DNA of 53,507 nt, from assembly GCA_039182515.1 (NCBI GenBank), contig JBCDCE010000024.1:1-53507 (forward strand), given 5' to 3'. A program made the position numbers and the translations under genes. The notes under the pieces were generated by a model. The model saw only the letters and a list, made by a program, of their open reading frames with translations, made no database searches and was not told where the DNA came from. Shown piece after piece: positions 1 through 7,975 of the stretch; the first letter of the stretch is position 1; each line of letters begins with the position of its first letter. This stretch comes from JBCDCE01 sp039182515. Its GTDB lineage: Bacteria > Pseudomonadota > Alphaproteobacteria > Rhodobacterales > Rhodobacteraceae.

Positions 1-112
1 CGGCGTTAGGGTTAATCGGCGTTAGGGTTAATCGGCGTTAGGGTTAATCGGCGTTAGGGTTAATCGGCGTTAGGGTTAATCGGCGTTAGGGTTAATCGGC
101 GTTAGGGTTAAT
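1..112. repeat. Seven perfect 16-bp tandem repeats
   Basis: The unit CGGCGTTAGGGTTAAT is repeated seven times without a mismatch and may continue beyond the window edge. Each unit contains TTAGGGTTA, which resembles a telomere hexamer, but in a bacterium this is almost certainly coincidental. It lies downstream of the 3' end of the minus-strand TIGR02302 gene and codes for nothing convincing. It could be a variable-number tandem repeat or a protein-binding array; the sequence does not decide. Confidence 0.97.
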
Positions 113-331
113 ATTTCATGAAAGGCCTATAAGGCGACTGCGTTTGGCCTTGGCTGTCAAGCCCCCAATCTTTCGATCACGATGTGTCAGGGTGGCTCAA
201 GCGGTTGCTTGCGCAAGACTTAAATTTGCCGCCCAGGGCAGCGACTTGAACCCGCTTCTAAGGCTGCGAAGCTATTACCCAAGTTCTTTTCCTGGCATCT
301 TCCTCGATGCCCAAAACTCAAAGCCCGGTAC
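113..331. other. Gap with no recognisable gene
   Basis: This stretch lies between the tandem repeats and the stop codon of the TIGR02302 gene. I looked for a tRNA, a terminator and small genes with a ribosome binding site and found none convincing. A plus-strand reading frame starting near 144 has no homology I recognise and runs into the real minus-strand gene. Confidence 0.5.
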
Positions 332-2959
332 TCAAAAACGCTCTAGCAAGCGCTCAAGATATTCCAGCTCAACATCAGGGCGTTCGCCTTCACCCGCACG
401 GCGCCGAATTTCATCCAAGAGGTCCCGTGCGCGGCGATAGACATCTTCGCCTTGCAACAGGTTATCTTCTGTTCCCAATGCGTTTCCATCTGAGCGTTCG
501 CGTCCCAAGGGATCACGTTGCGCTTCCCCGGCTTGACCCATCTGGTCGCCTTGCTGAGCACCTTGACCTTGTTGTTGCTGTTGCTGCTGAGCCATAGCCT
601 CGCCCAAAGACCGCATGGCCTCGCGTAGCTCCTCGATGGCACGGCTTTGGTTGTCGATAGCGCCGGCCAAATCGTCCTCGCGCAGGCGATCTTCGGCATC
701 ATCCATTGCGCGGCCCGCGCGGCCAAGAGACTCGCGCGCAGCGTCGCCTTGCTCGGTACCAGCTCCGGGCAAATTCCCTTGTTGGCGCTGGAGCTCTTGA
801 CGCAAGGCGCGCTGTCGGTCGGCCAGTTCTTGGCGCAGATCGCCTTGGCCTTGACCAGGAGCCTTACCTTGTTGTTGACCGCCTTGCCCCTGTTGTTGTC
901 CCTGTTGCTGACCTTGGCCCTGTTGTTGCCCAGGCTGTTGGCCTGGCTGCTGACCCTGGCCCTGTTGTTGCCCCGGTTGTTGGCCTTGCTGCTGACCTGG
1001 CTGTTCGCCTTGGCCTTGCGGTTGGCCCTGTTGCTCGCCCTCGCGACCAGGGTTCACCTCTTCTTGCAACTCACGGAAGGCTTCATCGGAAAGCTCGCGC
1101 TGTTCTTGCAGTGTTTCTGCCAGCCCTTGCATAGCCCCACCCTGGCCATTTTGCGCCTGTTGCACTTCGAGGTTCTGCATCAAGCGGTTGTATTCCTCGA
1201 GCAAGGCTTGGGCTTCGGCCATGCGACCTTCTTCCATAAGCCGCTGGATCTCTTGGCGCATTTCTTCGAGCTGATCGGAGGTGATCCGAGTATTATTACC
1301 TGCTGATTGCTCTCCATTGCTTTCAGCCTCGCGATCCTGCTGCTGCGCCAATTGCCGGATGTAGTCTTGCGTCGCGTCGCGCAGTTCTTGCATCAGCTCC
1401 GCGATTTCTTCCTCGCTGGCACCGTTGCGCATGGCTTCTTCAAGCCGTTCTTGTGCGCGTCTGAGGCGTTCGAGGGCATCTTCGAGCCCCCCATACTCAA
1501 GCTCATACGCCAGGTCCCAAAGCGCTCCGGCAATCTCGGATTGCTGATCGTCAGTCATCCCGTATTCAGAGAAAGCTTCGATCCGGCGCAAAATCACACG
1601 GAACCTGAGATAGGTTGTCTCTTTGCGGAAGATATCATCGGGCTCAAAAGAAATCGCGCGCATGACTTGAGCCACGCGCGGCGCATTTTCGCGGTTCCAC
1701 AAGAGATCACGGCGCTGCTCGATGATGGCGGCTGCCAATGGCTCAAAGAAGCGAAGTCCTGGCAAGGTCACATCGAGCGTCCCGCTTCGGCCTTCTTGTC
1801 CCAATTCGTCCTCAACAAAAAGCTCGAGCGTCACGGGCATGTTCGCAAAGGGGTGTTGGGAGAGATCTTCTACGAGGGTTTCTTCCACGAGGCTCCGATT
1901 GCCGCTGAGCGACATGGGCAGATCGAGCACAATTGGCGCGCGCGGCTCGGGAGCCATATTCAATCCAAACCGACGATCCACCGCATCGAGGTTCAGCATA
2001 ATCTCAGCGCGCCCCGCCACGACGCCATAGTCATCTTCAGCCACAAACGGTTGTTCCATGGCGCCTATGACGCTCGCGGAAATCGGCTCGCTTGGACCCA
2101 CGCTTGGCGGCTCATCGGCCAGCATGTTGATCTGCCAGCTGGCACCATTCTCGCCTTCAATGCTCAGAGTGCCATTCGACGCCACGACAAACTTATGGCT
2201 CAGTGCCTCGGAGGGAGCGACGACAGGCGCGTTGCTCACGGTTTCAGACAGTACAAGATCGCCAGGCGTTCCATAAAACCGCAGTGCGATCTCCGAGCCT
2301 TGCGGCACATCGAAATCGCCTTGAGGGATGTCGTTAAGATAGAGTGTTGGCGACCCAGTGTAGCCGGGCGGCGTCACCCAGCCTTCCCAAAGCGGGCCTT
2401 GGGCAATTTGTTGGCCGGACCCGAGATTTGGCGGCTCACTTAAGCGAGACAGGGACCCAAAAATAAGAGCCACGGCCAGAGCGGTGGCAGCCACAAATCT
2501 CAGACCAAAAGGGTCGCGCGCGGAGATTCGCAGATTTCCCGGACGTGCTTTGGCGGCAGCGGCTTTGGCCGCCATGCGGGATTTATGGGCCTCCCAAAGC
2601 GCTTCGCTTGCGCCGTCGCCGGCCCCAATGGCTTGGGTGTCGATCAAGGCTGAAATGGGTCGTCCGGGCATGCTGGTGTCAAGTCGCACCAAAGCATCTG
2701 CGCGGGTTGGACGTTTGAAATGGCGGACTGCATACCAAATGCCAAAGGCGATCCCCGCACCGCTTGCCACAAGCCCGGTCCAAACGGCTTCAAGTGGCCA
2801 ACGGGACGCAGCGCCAAAAAGCAAAGCCGCAAGGACCACAAACACCACTGACCAAAGCGGCCAGAAGGCATGCGTCATCCGCTCTGCCCACAGACCAAAA
2901 TGCGTCCAGCGCAGCGCGCGCCGGGTTGATTTGGGCAAGGTTCGCTCGTCAAGCCGCAT
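332..2959 (-). CDS. TIGR02302/DUF4175 family membrane protein, Gln-rich
   Basis: This 875-aa protein matches the alphaproteobacterial TIGR02302 (DUF4175) family, whose function is unknown. Two hydrophobic segments lie at about residues 32-51 and 57-78 and a third at about 153-170, followed by a long predicted extracytoplasmic region. Residues about 490-640 are helical and Glu/Arg/Gln-rich. After that comes a low-complexity stretch of Gly, Gln and Pro with many QQG and QPGQ units, then a run of seven Gln near residue 790. The ATG is preceded by AAGGA at suitable spacing. The neighbour lysA is on the same strand 47 bp upstream, a common arrangement in Rhodobacteraceae. The Gln-rich region will vary in length between strains. 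Confidence 0.85.
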   Translation of the reverse strand: MRLDERTLPKSTRRALRWTHFGLWAERMTHAFWPLWSVVFVVLAALLFGAASRWPLEAVWTGLVASGAGIAFGIWYAVRHFKRPTRADALVRLDTSMPGRPISALIDTQAIGAGDGASEALWEAHKSRMAAKAAAAKARPGNLRISARDPFGLRFVAATALAVALIFGSLSRLSEPPNLGSGQQIAQGPLWEGWVTPPGYTGSPTLYLNDIPQGDFDVPQGSEIALRFYGTPGDLVLSETVSNAPVVAPSEALSHKFVVASNGTLSIEGENGASWQINMLADEPPSVGPSEPISASVIGAMEQPFVAEDDYGVVAGRAEIMLNLDAVDRRFGLNMAPEPRAPIVLDLPMSLSGNRSLVEETLVEDLSQHPFANMPVTLELFVEDELGQEGRSGTLDVTLPGLRFFEPLAAAIIEQRRDLLWNRENAPRVAQVMRAISFEPDDIFRKETTYLRFRVILRRIEAFSEYGMTDDQQSEIAGALWDLAYELEYGGLEDALERLRRAQERLEEAMRNGASEEEIAELMQELRDATQDYIRQLAQQQDREAESNGEQSAGNNTRITSDQLEEMRQEIQRLMEEGRMAEAQALLEEYNRLMQNLEVQQAQNGQGGAMQGLAETLQEQRELSDEAFRELQEEVNPGREGEQQGQPQGQGEQPGQQQGQQPGQQQGQGQQPGQQPGQQQGQGQQQGQQQGQGGQQQGKAPGQGQGDLRQELADRQRALRQELQRQQGNLPGAGTEQGDAARESLGRAGRAMDDAEDRLREDDLAGAIDNQSRAIEELREAMRSLGEAMAQQQQQQQGQGAQQGDQMGQAGEAQRDPLGRERSDGNALGTEDNLLQGEDVYRRARDLLDEIRRRAGEGERPDVELEYLERLLERF

Positions 2960-3006
2960 GTGCCGTCCTTGGGTCGAGGCTCATCAAGGGGGATACCTAA
3001 GCCGGA

Positions 3007-4281
3007 TTACTCCGGGGAGAGCCACTCAGGGATGGTATCTCGATTTATGATTTCGTCAAAGGTCGGACGTGGGCGAATAACCGCGAATTGATCGCCTTGG
3101 ACCAAAACTTCCGGAATCAGCGGCCGCGTGTTGTATTCGCTGCTCATCACAGCGCCATAAGCCCCTGCAGAGCGGAAGGCGACAAGCGCCTCTGCCTGCA
3201 TTTTGGGCAGATCACGGCCTTTTGCAAAAGTGTCCCCCGACTCGCAGACAGGCCCGACAATATCATAAGTTTCGGGCAACGTGCCCGCCTCGGGCTCTAC
3301 AAGCGGCACAATATCGTGGTGCGCGCCGTACATGGCAGGGCGAATGAGATCGTTCATCGCCGCGTCCAAGATGAGAAACTGTCGATCCGCGCCAGATTTC
3401 ACATAGATCACTTGGCTCACCAAAATGCCCGCATTGCCCGCAATCAGGCGGCCCGGTTCGATCTCAATCTCGACGTCCAGATCTCCCAAGACGCGCTTGA
3501 CCATTGCGCCGTAGTCTGTGGGCAAAGGCGGGGCCTCATTGGAGCGCGCATAGGGAATACCCAAGCCGCCACCCAGATCGAGGCGCGAAATTTCATGGCC
3601 TTCGCTGCGCAGCTGGTGCGTGAGATCCACTACCTTGTGATAGGCTGCTTCAAAAGGCTCAAGCGAGGTCAGTTGTGAGCCGATGTGCACATCGATCCCG
3701 ATCACTTTGAGACCAGGAAGCGAGGCCGCCAGGGCATAAACCTCGCTAGCGCGCTCAATGGGGATCCCGAACTTATCGCCTTTCTTGCCGGTGGAGATCT
3801 TCTCATGGGTCTTGGCGTCCACGTCTGGGTTCACGCGCACCGTGATCGGTGCCGTAAGGCCAAGCCCGCTTGCCACTTCTGACAAGACCCGCATTTCGGG
3901 CTCGCTTTCCACGTTAAACTGACGGATCCCGCCTTTGAGGGCTAAGGCCATTTCTTCCGCCGTTTTGCCAACACCGGAAAAGACGATCCGCGCTCCAGGC
4001 ACACCGGCTGCTTTGGCGCGCGCATATTCGCCACCCGAGACCACATCCATGCCAGCACCCGCATCACCTAAAAGCTTCAAAATCGCTTGGTTTGAGGAGG
4101 CTTTCATCGCGTAGCACACAAGGTGATCCATACCCTCAAGAGCCTGATCAAAGAGCGTGTAATGGCGCAGCAACGTTGCGGAGGAATAGCAATAAAACGG
4201 CGTGCCCACGCTGCGCGCGATCTCGCTCAGCGGCACGTCTTCGGCATGCAAATGGCCGTCTTTATACAGAAAGTGATCCAT
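3007..4281 (-). CDS. lysA: Diaminopimelate decarboxylase
   Basis: This enzyme catalyses the last step of lysine synthesis, PLP-dependent decarboxylation of meso-diaminopimelate to L-lysine in the cytoplasm. The 424-aa length is normal for the family. The fold-III PLP decarboxylase features are visible: the PLP lysine in CYAMKAS near residue 58, the glycine-rich LGGGLGIPY near residue 240, EPGRLIAGNAG near residue 280, and the substrate-binding CESGDTFAKGRDLP near residue 345, where Cys and Glu come from the partner subunit. The first codon fits the family N terminus, although no strong ribosome binding site precedes it. A perfect 10-bp hairpin lies 28 bp upstream of the start. Confidence 0.97.
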   Translation of the reverse strand: MDHFLYKDGHLHAEDVPLSEIARSVGTPFYCYSSATLLRHYTLFDQALEGMDHLVCYAMKASSNQAILKLLGDAGAGMDVVSGGEYARAKAAGVPGARIVFSGVGKTAEEMALALKGGIRQFNVESEPEMRVLSEVASGLGLTAPITVRVNPDVDAKTHEKISTGKKGDKFGIPIERASEVYALAASLPGLKVIGIDVHIGSQLTSLEPFEAAYHKVVDLTHQLRSEGHEISRLDLGGGLGIPYARSNEAPPLPTDYGAMVKRVLGDLDVEIEIEPGRLIAGNAGILVSQVIYVKSGADRQFLILDAAMNDLIRPAMYGAHHDIVPLVEPEAGTLPETYDIVGPVCESGDTFAKGRDLPKMQAEALVAFRSAGAYGAVMSSEYNTRPLIPEVLVQGDQFAVIRPRPTFDEIINRDTIPEWLSPE

Positions 4282-4308
4282 AAAGCGCAGCTAATGCCAA
4301 GATATGAA

Positions 4309-4343
4309 AGGCGCAACCCTTACATTTGGTCGAGGTTGCGCCT
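4309..4343 (-). terminator. 10-bp perfect stem-loop upstream of lysA
   Basis: AGGCGCAACC and GGTTGCGCCT form a perfect 10-bp stem with a 15-nt loop between the end of the upstream minus-strand gene and the lysA start. On the minus strand the stem is followed by TTTCATATCTT, a weak U-rich tail, so a rho-independent terminator for the upstream gene is the simplest reading. An attenuator-like leader of lysA is an alternative; it does not resemble the lysine riboswitch. Confidence 0.6.
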
Positions 4344-4522
4344 CTCGTTCCGCATCGCGTTTTGGTGCCTATGAAACGCAATGTGGAACCTTAGCCCTCC
4401 ACTGCGGCCCCGCCATGGGGATGGTCTGTGCTGGTTTTGAGCGATGGGTCACCTCTTGTGGGATCTGGTGCACCTCTCAAACACAACCGGTTGGGAAACA
4501 GCGGGGCTCAGTAGAAAACGGG

Positions 4523-5113
4523 CTATTCAACGTTGATGTGAAAGATCGACCAAACCCAGTTGTCGTCCGGCATATCTGCAAGGTCTGCGCGCTCGGCACG
4601 CGGGAAGACGATTTGGGTTGGGCCGTAGTCTCCGATGGCAAAGGGCACTCCGTCGCGCTGCAAGGCCACAACCGCGCCTTTGTCGATCATCTCCTCAATG
4701 GGCACGATCGCGGCGTAGCCGTCCAGAGCTTGCACCGTGATCGTCTTGCCGCTTGCCCCGGCTGCTGCGAGCACGTCCTTAAGGAGCGGACCTTCATATG
4801 TGTGCACGTCGCCGCCCTTTGGGAAGTCGGCCTTCACGGTCACATTGGTGAGTGTGCGGAGTTTTTCGTAGTCAAACTGGGCGGCTGTTTCAAACTCCAC
4901 CTCGTTAAACCCGAAAAACTTATCGTTTAATTCGTCATAACCGGGGCGCGTGGGCGTTTGCACATTGCCTGTTACGGTCAACAGAACGGGACCTGAGAAA
5001 TCTTGTGCAACGGCAGGTGAGATGCTTGTGCTGGCGCAAAGCGTTGCGGCGGCCAAGAGCGTGAGAGCCTGGCGTCGCAGAAGTGTCGTTTGAGATGTCC
5101 CTCGAAGTATCAT
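4523..5113 (-). CDS. Exported protein with sulfite-oxidase-like molybdopterin fold
   Basis: This 196-aa protein begins with a signal peptide (twin arginine at residues 13-14, hydrophobic stretch, likely cleavage after AVA near residue 36), so it is periplasmic. The body resembles the oxidoreductase molybdopterin-binding domain: a LTVTGNV opening strand, YEGPLLKDVLAAAG, LDGYAAIVPIEEM, and a C-terminal WVWSIFHINVE typical of that group. The only cysteine is in the signal peptide, so the cysteine that ligates molybdenum in catalytic members is absent and the protein may not bind cofactor as an enzyme would. The ATG follows AGGGAG with 8-nt spacing. Family assignment is from pattern memory. Confidence 0.75.
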   Translation of the reverse strand: MILRGTSQTTLLRRQALTLLAAATLCASTSISPAVAQDFSGPVLLTVTGNVQTPTRPGYDELNDKFFGFNEVEFETAAQFDYEKLRTLTNVTVKADFPKGGDVHTYEGPLLKDVLAAAGASGKTITVQALDGYAAIVPIEEMIDKGAVVALQRDGVPFAIGDYGPTQIVFPRAERADLADMPDDNWVWSIFHINVE

Positions 5114-5278
5114 GTCGCAATCTCCCTAATTTTATGAAGAAAGCGTAAACGCGCTCCGGGGAGCGTGATACTCGCAGTTTTTGGTGAGTTGACGGGAATT
5201 CACGGGCAAGACGCGGTCTCATCCGCGGCATTTGCGCGAAAATCCGCTCAACTCTTGGCAGAGCGCGGCTCTACGCGG

Positions 5279-5611
5279 CTACCTCATGCGATGCAGTTTC
5301 AGGAAGGCAAAGAGCGGCAAGCCACAGCTCACGCCAATACAAAACGTGGCCGGAATCGCGATGAGAAAGATCCAAGCGCGCTGGCGTAGAGCATCATAGA
5401 GCACCCAAAGGGTCAGGGCCAAAGCCGCTATTGTAAGATCCCAGACCAGCCCAGTTGTGGAGGCGTTGACGTACCAAGCATCAATCAGCCCGCCCAATCC
5501 GGTGCCCGTCTCGCCCATGTACGCCACGAAGTAATACATCGGATGGATTGCGCCCCAGATCGCCAGCGCCAAGAAGACCCATTTGATCAGCGGTGTTTTG
5601 GCCTCCGTCAT
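5279..5611 (-). CDS. DUF2834-like small membrane protein
   Basis: This 110-aa protein has three or four hydrophobic segments (about residues 9-32, 53-73, 79-93 and 94-104) and resembles the DUF2834 family, function unknown. Its ATG overlaps the stop of the upstream lipoprotein gene as ATGA, which fixes the start and implies translational coupling. It is the last gene of the argH unit on the minus strand. No catalytic motif is visible. Confidence 0.75.
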   Translation of the reverse strand: MTEAKTPLIKWVFLALAIWGAIHPMYYFVAYMGETGTGLGGLIDAWYVNASTTGLVWDLTIAALALTLWVLYDALRQRAWIFLIAIPATFCIGVSCGLPLFAFLKLHRMR

Positions 5612-5781
5612 AATCCCACTCCCACGCTCACATTGCCTTTGCGCACTGTCGCGCGAGGTGTGACGGTGACACCATTTGGACCAACGCCAATGCTCACATT
5701 TGCGGATGGACGCACAGGTGCACCATCTGCGCCGCAGGCCGCCAAGAGCCCCATGATGGCCAATGCGCTCAAAAACCTCAT
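5608..5781 (-). CDS. Small lipoprotein between argH and DUF2834 gene
   Basis: This 57-aa product begins MRFLSALAIMGLLAAC, a signal peptide with lipobox LAAC at Cys16, so it should be a lipid-anchored envelope protein. The remaining 41 residues are glycine- and valine-rich (VSIGVGPNGVTVTP, then VSVGVGL) and look like short beta strands. The start overlaps the argH stop (ATGA) and its own stop overlaps the next start the same way. Small lipoproteins at this position downstream of argH are common in this group; the function is unknown. Confidence 0.85.
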   Translation of the reverse strand: MRFLSALAIMGLLAACGADGAPVRPSANVSIGVGPNGVTVTPRATVRKGNVSVGVGL

Positions 5782-7166
5782 GCCAACTGCGCCTCCCAGC
5801 GCGCAACTTGCTCGGCCACACGCGCAGGGGCCGTGCCACCAAAGCTCATGCGCGACGCAACCGAGTTTTGCACGCCGAGCACCGAAAAGACGTCCATCGT
5901 AATCGCAGAATTGACGCTTTGCATCTCTTCCAGGCTGAGATCCGGCAGATCGACGCCGCGCGCTTCGGCCATGGCCACCAAAGCGCCTGTGGCATGATGC
6001 GCATCGCGGAAGGGCAGGCCAGCCGCGCGCACCAGCCAATCGGCGAGATCCGTGGCAGTGGAAAAGCCAGAGGCGGCTGCGGCTTCCAGAGCCTCTTTGT
6101 TGGCCGTCATATCCGAGACCATGCCCGCCATGGCAGCCAAGCTCAAAAGCAAATTGTCGGAGGCGTCAAAGACCTGTTCTTTGTCTTCCTGCATGTCCTT
6201 GGAATAGGTCAGCGGAAGGCCTTTCATGACCGTAAGCAAGGCAACGTTTGCCCCCAAAATCCGCCCGATCTTGGCACGGATGAGCTCTGCGGCATCAGGA
6301 TTCTTCTTCTGCGGCATGATCGAGGATCCGGTGGAGAACTTATCGCTCATGGCCACAAAGCGGAATTGCGCAGACGACCAAATCACCAGCTCTTCGGCCA
6401 TGCGGCTGAGATGCATGGCTGTGATCGTGGCGGCTGAGAGAAACTCGAGCGCGAAATCACGGTCTGAAACCGCATCCAAAGAGTTGGCACAGGGCCGATC
6501 AAAGCCCAGCGCCTCTGCCGTCATGTCCCGATCAATATCAAAGCTTGTGCCCGCCAAGGCTGCCGCTCCCAGAGGGCACTCGTTCATGCGTTTGCGCGCA
6601 TCCGCAAAACGCGCGCGATCCCGCGCAAACATCTCCACATAAGCCAGCATGTGGTGCCCCCATGTGACGGGTTGGGCGGTTTGCAGATGGGTAAAGCCCG
6701 GCATGACCCAATCCACACCGGCTTTGGCCTGCCCTAAAAGCGCTTGCATCAAAGCAGCAAGGGCTTCGTCCACTTGATCAATCGCGCCGCGCACCCAGAG
6801 GCGAAAATCCGTGGCGACCTGATCATTGCGCGAGCGCGCGGTGTGCAAACGCCCGGCAGGTGCGCCGATCAAATCGGTTAACCGCGCCTCAACATTCATA
6901 TGAATATCTTCCAGCGCGCTGGAGAATTCGAAATTCCCTGTTTCAATCTCTGACAAGACTGTGAGAAGACCTTCCCTGATGGCGTCCGCATCCTTAGTGT
7001 TGAGAATGCCTCGCACTGCCAACATCTGAGCATGTGCGCGTGAGCCTTCGATGTCTTCGCGCGCCATTCTTTGATCAAAGCGGATCGAGGCGTTGATGGC
7101 CTCCATCAATGCATCAGGTGCGTCGGCAAAACGCCCGCCCCACATTTGGTTCGAATTTGTGCTCAT
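5778..7166 (-). CDS. argH: Argininosuccinate lyase
   Basis: This enzyme cleaves argininosuccinate to arginine and fumarate, the last step of arginine synthesis. The 462-aa length is typical. Diagnostic features are MWGGRF at the N terminus, the TARSRNDQVATDFRL substrate-binding segment near residue 112, the TAQPVTWGHH region near residue 160, and the fumarase/aspartase signature GSSIMPQKKNPD near residue 280, which carries the catalytic serine. It starts only 27 bp from the divergent TlpA-like gene, so the two promoters must overlap the neighbouring coding regions. It is followed by two coupled small genes. Confidence 0.97.
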   Translation of the reverse strand: MSTNSNQMWGGRFADAPDALMEAINASIRFDQRMAREDIEGSRAHAQMLAVRGILNTKDADAIREGLLTVLSEIETGNFEFSSALEDIHMNVEARLTDLIGAPAGRLHTARSRNDQVATDFRLWVRGAIDQVDEALAALMQALLGQAKAGVDWVMPGFTHLQTAQPVTWGHHMLAYVEMFARDRARFADARKRMNECPLGAAALAGTSFDIDRDMTAEALGFDRPCANSLDAVSDRDFALEFLSAATITAMHLSRMAEELVIWSSAQFRFVAMSDKFSTGSSIMPQKKNPDAAELIRAKIGRILGANVALLTVMKGLPLTYSKDMQEDKEQVFDASDNLLLSLAAMAGMVSDMTANKEALEAAAASGFSTATDLADWLVRAAGLPFRDAHHATGALVAMAEARGVDLPDLSLEEMQSVNSAITMDVFSVLGVQNSVASRMSFGGTAPARVAEQVARWEAQLA

Positions 7167-7193
7167 TGGCGCAGCCTTTTAGGAGATGATCAG

Positions 7194-7865
7194 ATGAGTA
7201 ACTTCGTTGGACGCGGCTTTTATCTGGCGCTGGGGGCCGGTGCAATCGGTGGCGCGGTTTTGCTGTTTATGCAACCCAAACCCGGCCCTGAAACACCGCC
7301 CTCCGCTCAAGAGACCAGTGCTGCACCCTCCGCTGCCGCTGACACCTCCGCCCCCGGGTCCACAACAGCCCAAACCGTGGCAGAGCTGCGCCAGGGCACC
7401 ATGCAAAAGCTTCAGTTTCACAATGAGGCCAAGCCTGTAAGCCAAACCGCTTTTCTGGGCGAGGATGGCGATACGCTCGACATGGAAGCTTTTGAGGGCA
7501 AACATGTCATTCTGAACTTCTGGGCGACCTGGTGCGCGCCCTGCCGCAAAGAAATGCCCATGCTGTCTGCGCTGCAAACGGAATTTGGTGGGCCAGACTT
7601 TGAGATCGTCACGGTCTCTACGGGGCGCGGCAATCCGATTGCTTTGACCAAGTTCTTTGACGAGATCGGCGTGAGCAATTTGCCCGAACACCGAGATCCC
7701 GATCAGGCGTTTGCGCGCGATATGGGGGTTTTGGGTTTGCCGATTACGGTGATGATTAGCCCTGACGGCGAAGAAGTTGCGCGGATGCAGGGTGACGCAC
7801 ATTGGGACAGCCCCTCCGCAAAAGCGATTGTTGCAGCTTGGGTTGCGGGCAAGCCTTTGCAATAA
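7194..7865 (+). CDS. TlpA-like membrane-anchored thioredoxin
   Basis: This 223-aa protein has an N-terminal membrane anchor (about residues 9-26), a Pro/Ala/Ser/Thr-rich linker to about residue 62 and a TlpA-type thioredoxin domain. FWATWCAPCRKEMP carries the active-site CAPC at residues 114-117, and GLPITVMISPDG carries the cis-proline. It should act as a periplasmic disulfide reductase or exchange protein, for example in cytochrome c or oxidase maturation; its partner cannot be read from the sequence. The chosen ATG follows AGGAG by 8 nt; the open frame continues upstream into argH but that is not credible. Confidence 0.9.
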   Translation: MSNFVGRGFYLALGAGAIGGAVLLFMQPKPGPETPPSAQETSAAPSAAADTSAPGSTTAQTVAELRQGTMQKLQFHNEAKPVSQTAFLGEDGDTLDMEAFEGKHVILNFWATWCAPCRKEMPMLSALQTEFGGPDFEIVTVSTGRGNPIALTKFFDEIGVSNLPEHRDPDQAFARDMGVLGLPITVMISPDGEEVARMQGDAHWDSPSAKAIVAAWVAGKPLQ

Positions 7866-7975
7866 TGTGGCGTGAGCGCGCAGTCTTGGCGTTTTCTTCA
7901 CGCGTTTACGGCGTCTTAAACTCTTAGGGGAGATGTTGGGCAGGTTCTTTGTGACTTCACCGAAAGTGCGAATCT

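Noticed and set aside
1..112. Possible telomere of a linear replicon
   Set aside because: The telomere-like hexamer is only part of a 16-bp unit, there is no terminal hairpin, and Rhodobacteraceae chromosomes are circular.
180..290. tRNA-like stretch with a GGGTTCAAGTC-like element on the minus strand
   Set aside because: The T stem does not pair and no acceptor or anticodon arm can be drawn.
647..1306. Plus-strand frame rich in Leu over the Gln-rich part of the TIGR02302 gene
   Set aside because: It is the antisense of CAG/CAA codons; the minus-strand gene has a ribosome binding site, membrane segments and family similarity.
4304..4930. Plus-strand frame antisense to the sulfite-oxidase-fold gene
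   Set aside because: The minus-strand gene has a signal peptide, ribosome binding site and fold motifs; the plus frame has none.
5152..5165. Small hairpin CGCTC-CGGG-GAGCG upstream of the sulfite-oxidase-fold gene
   Set aside because: Five-bp stem without a T-run; too weak to call a terminator.
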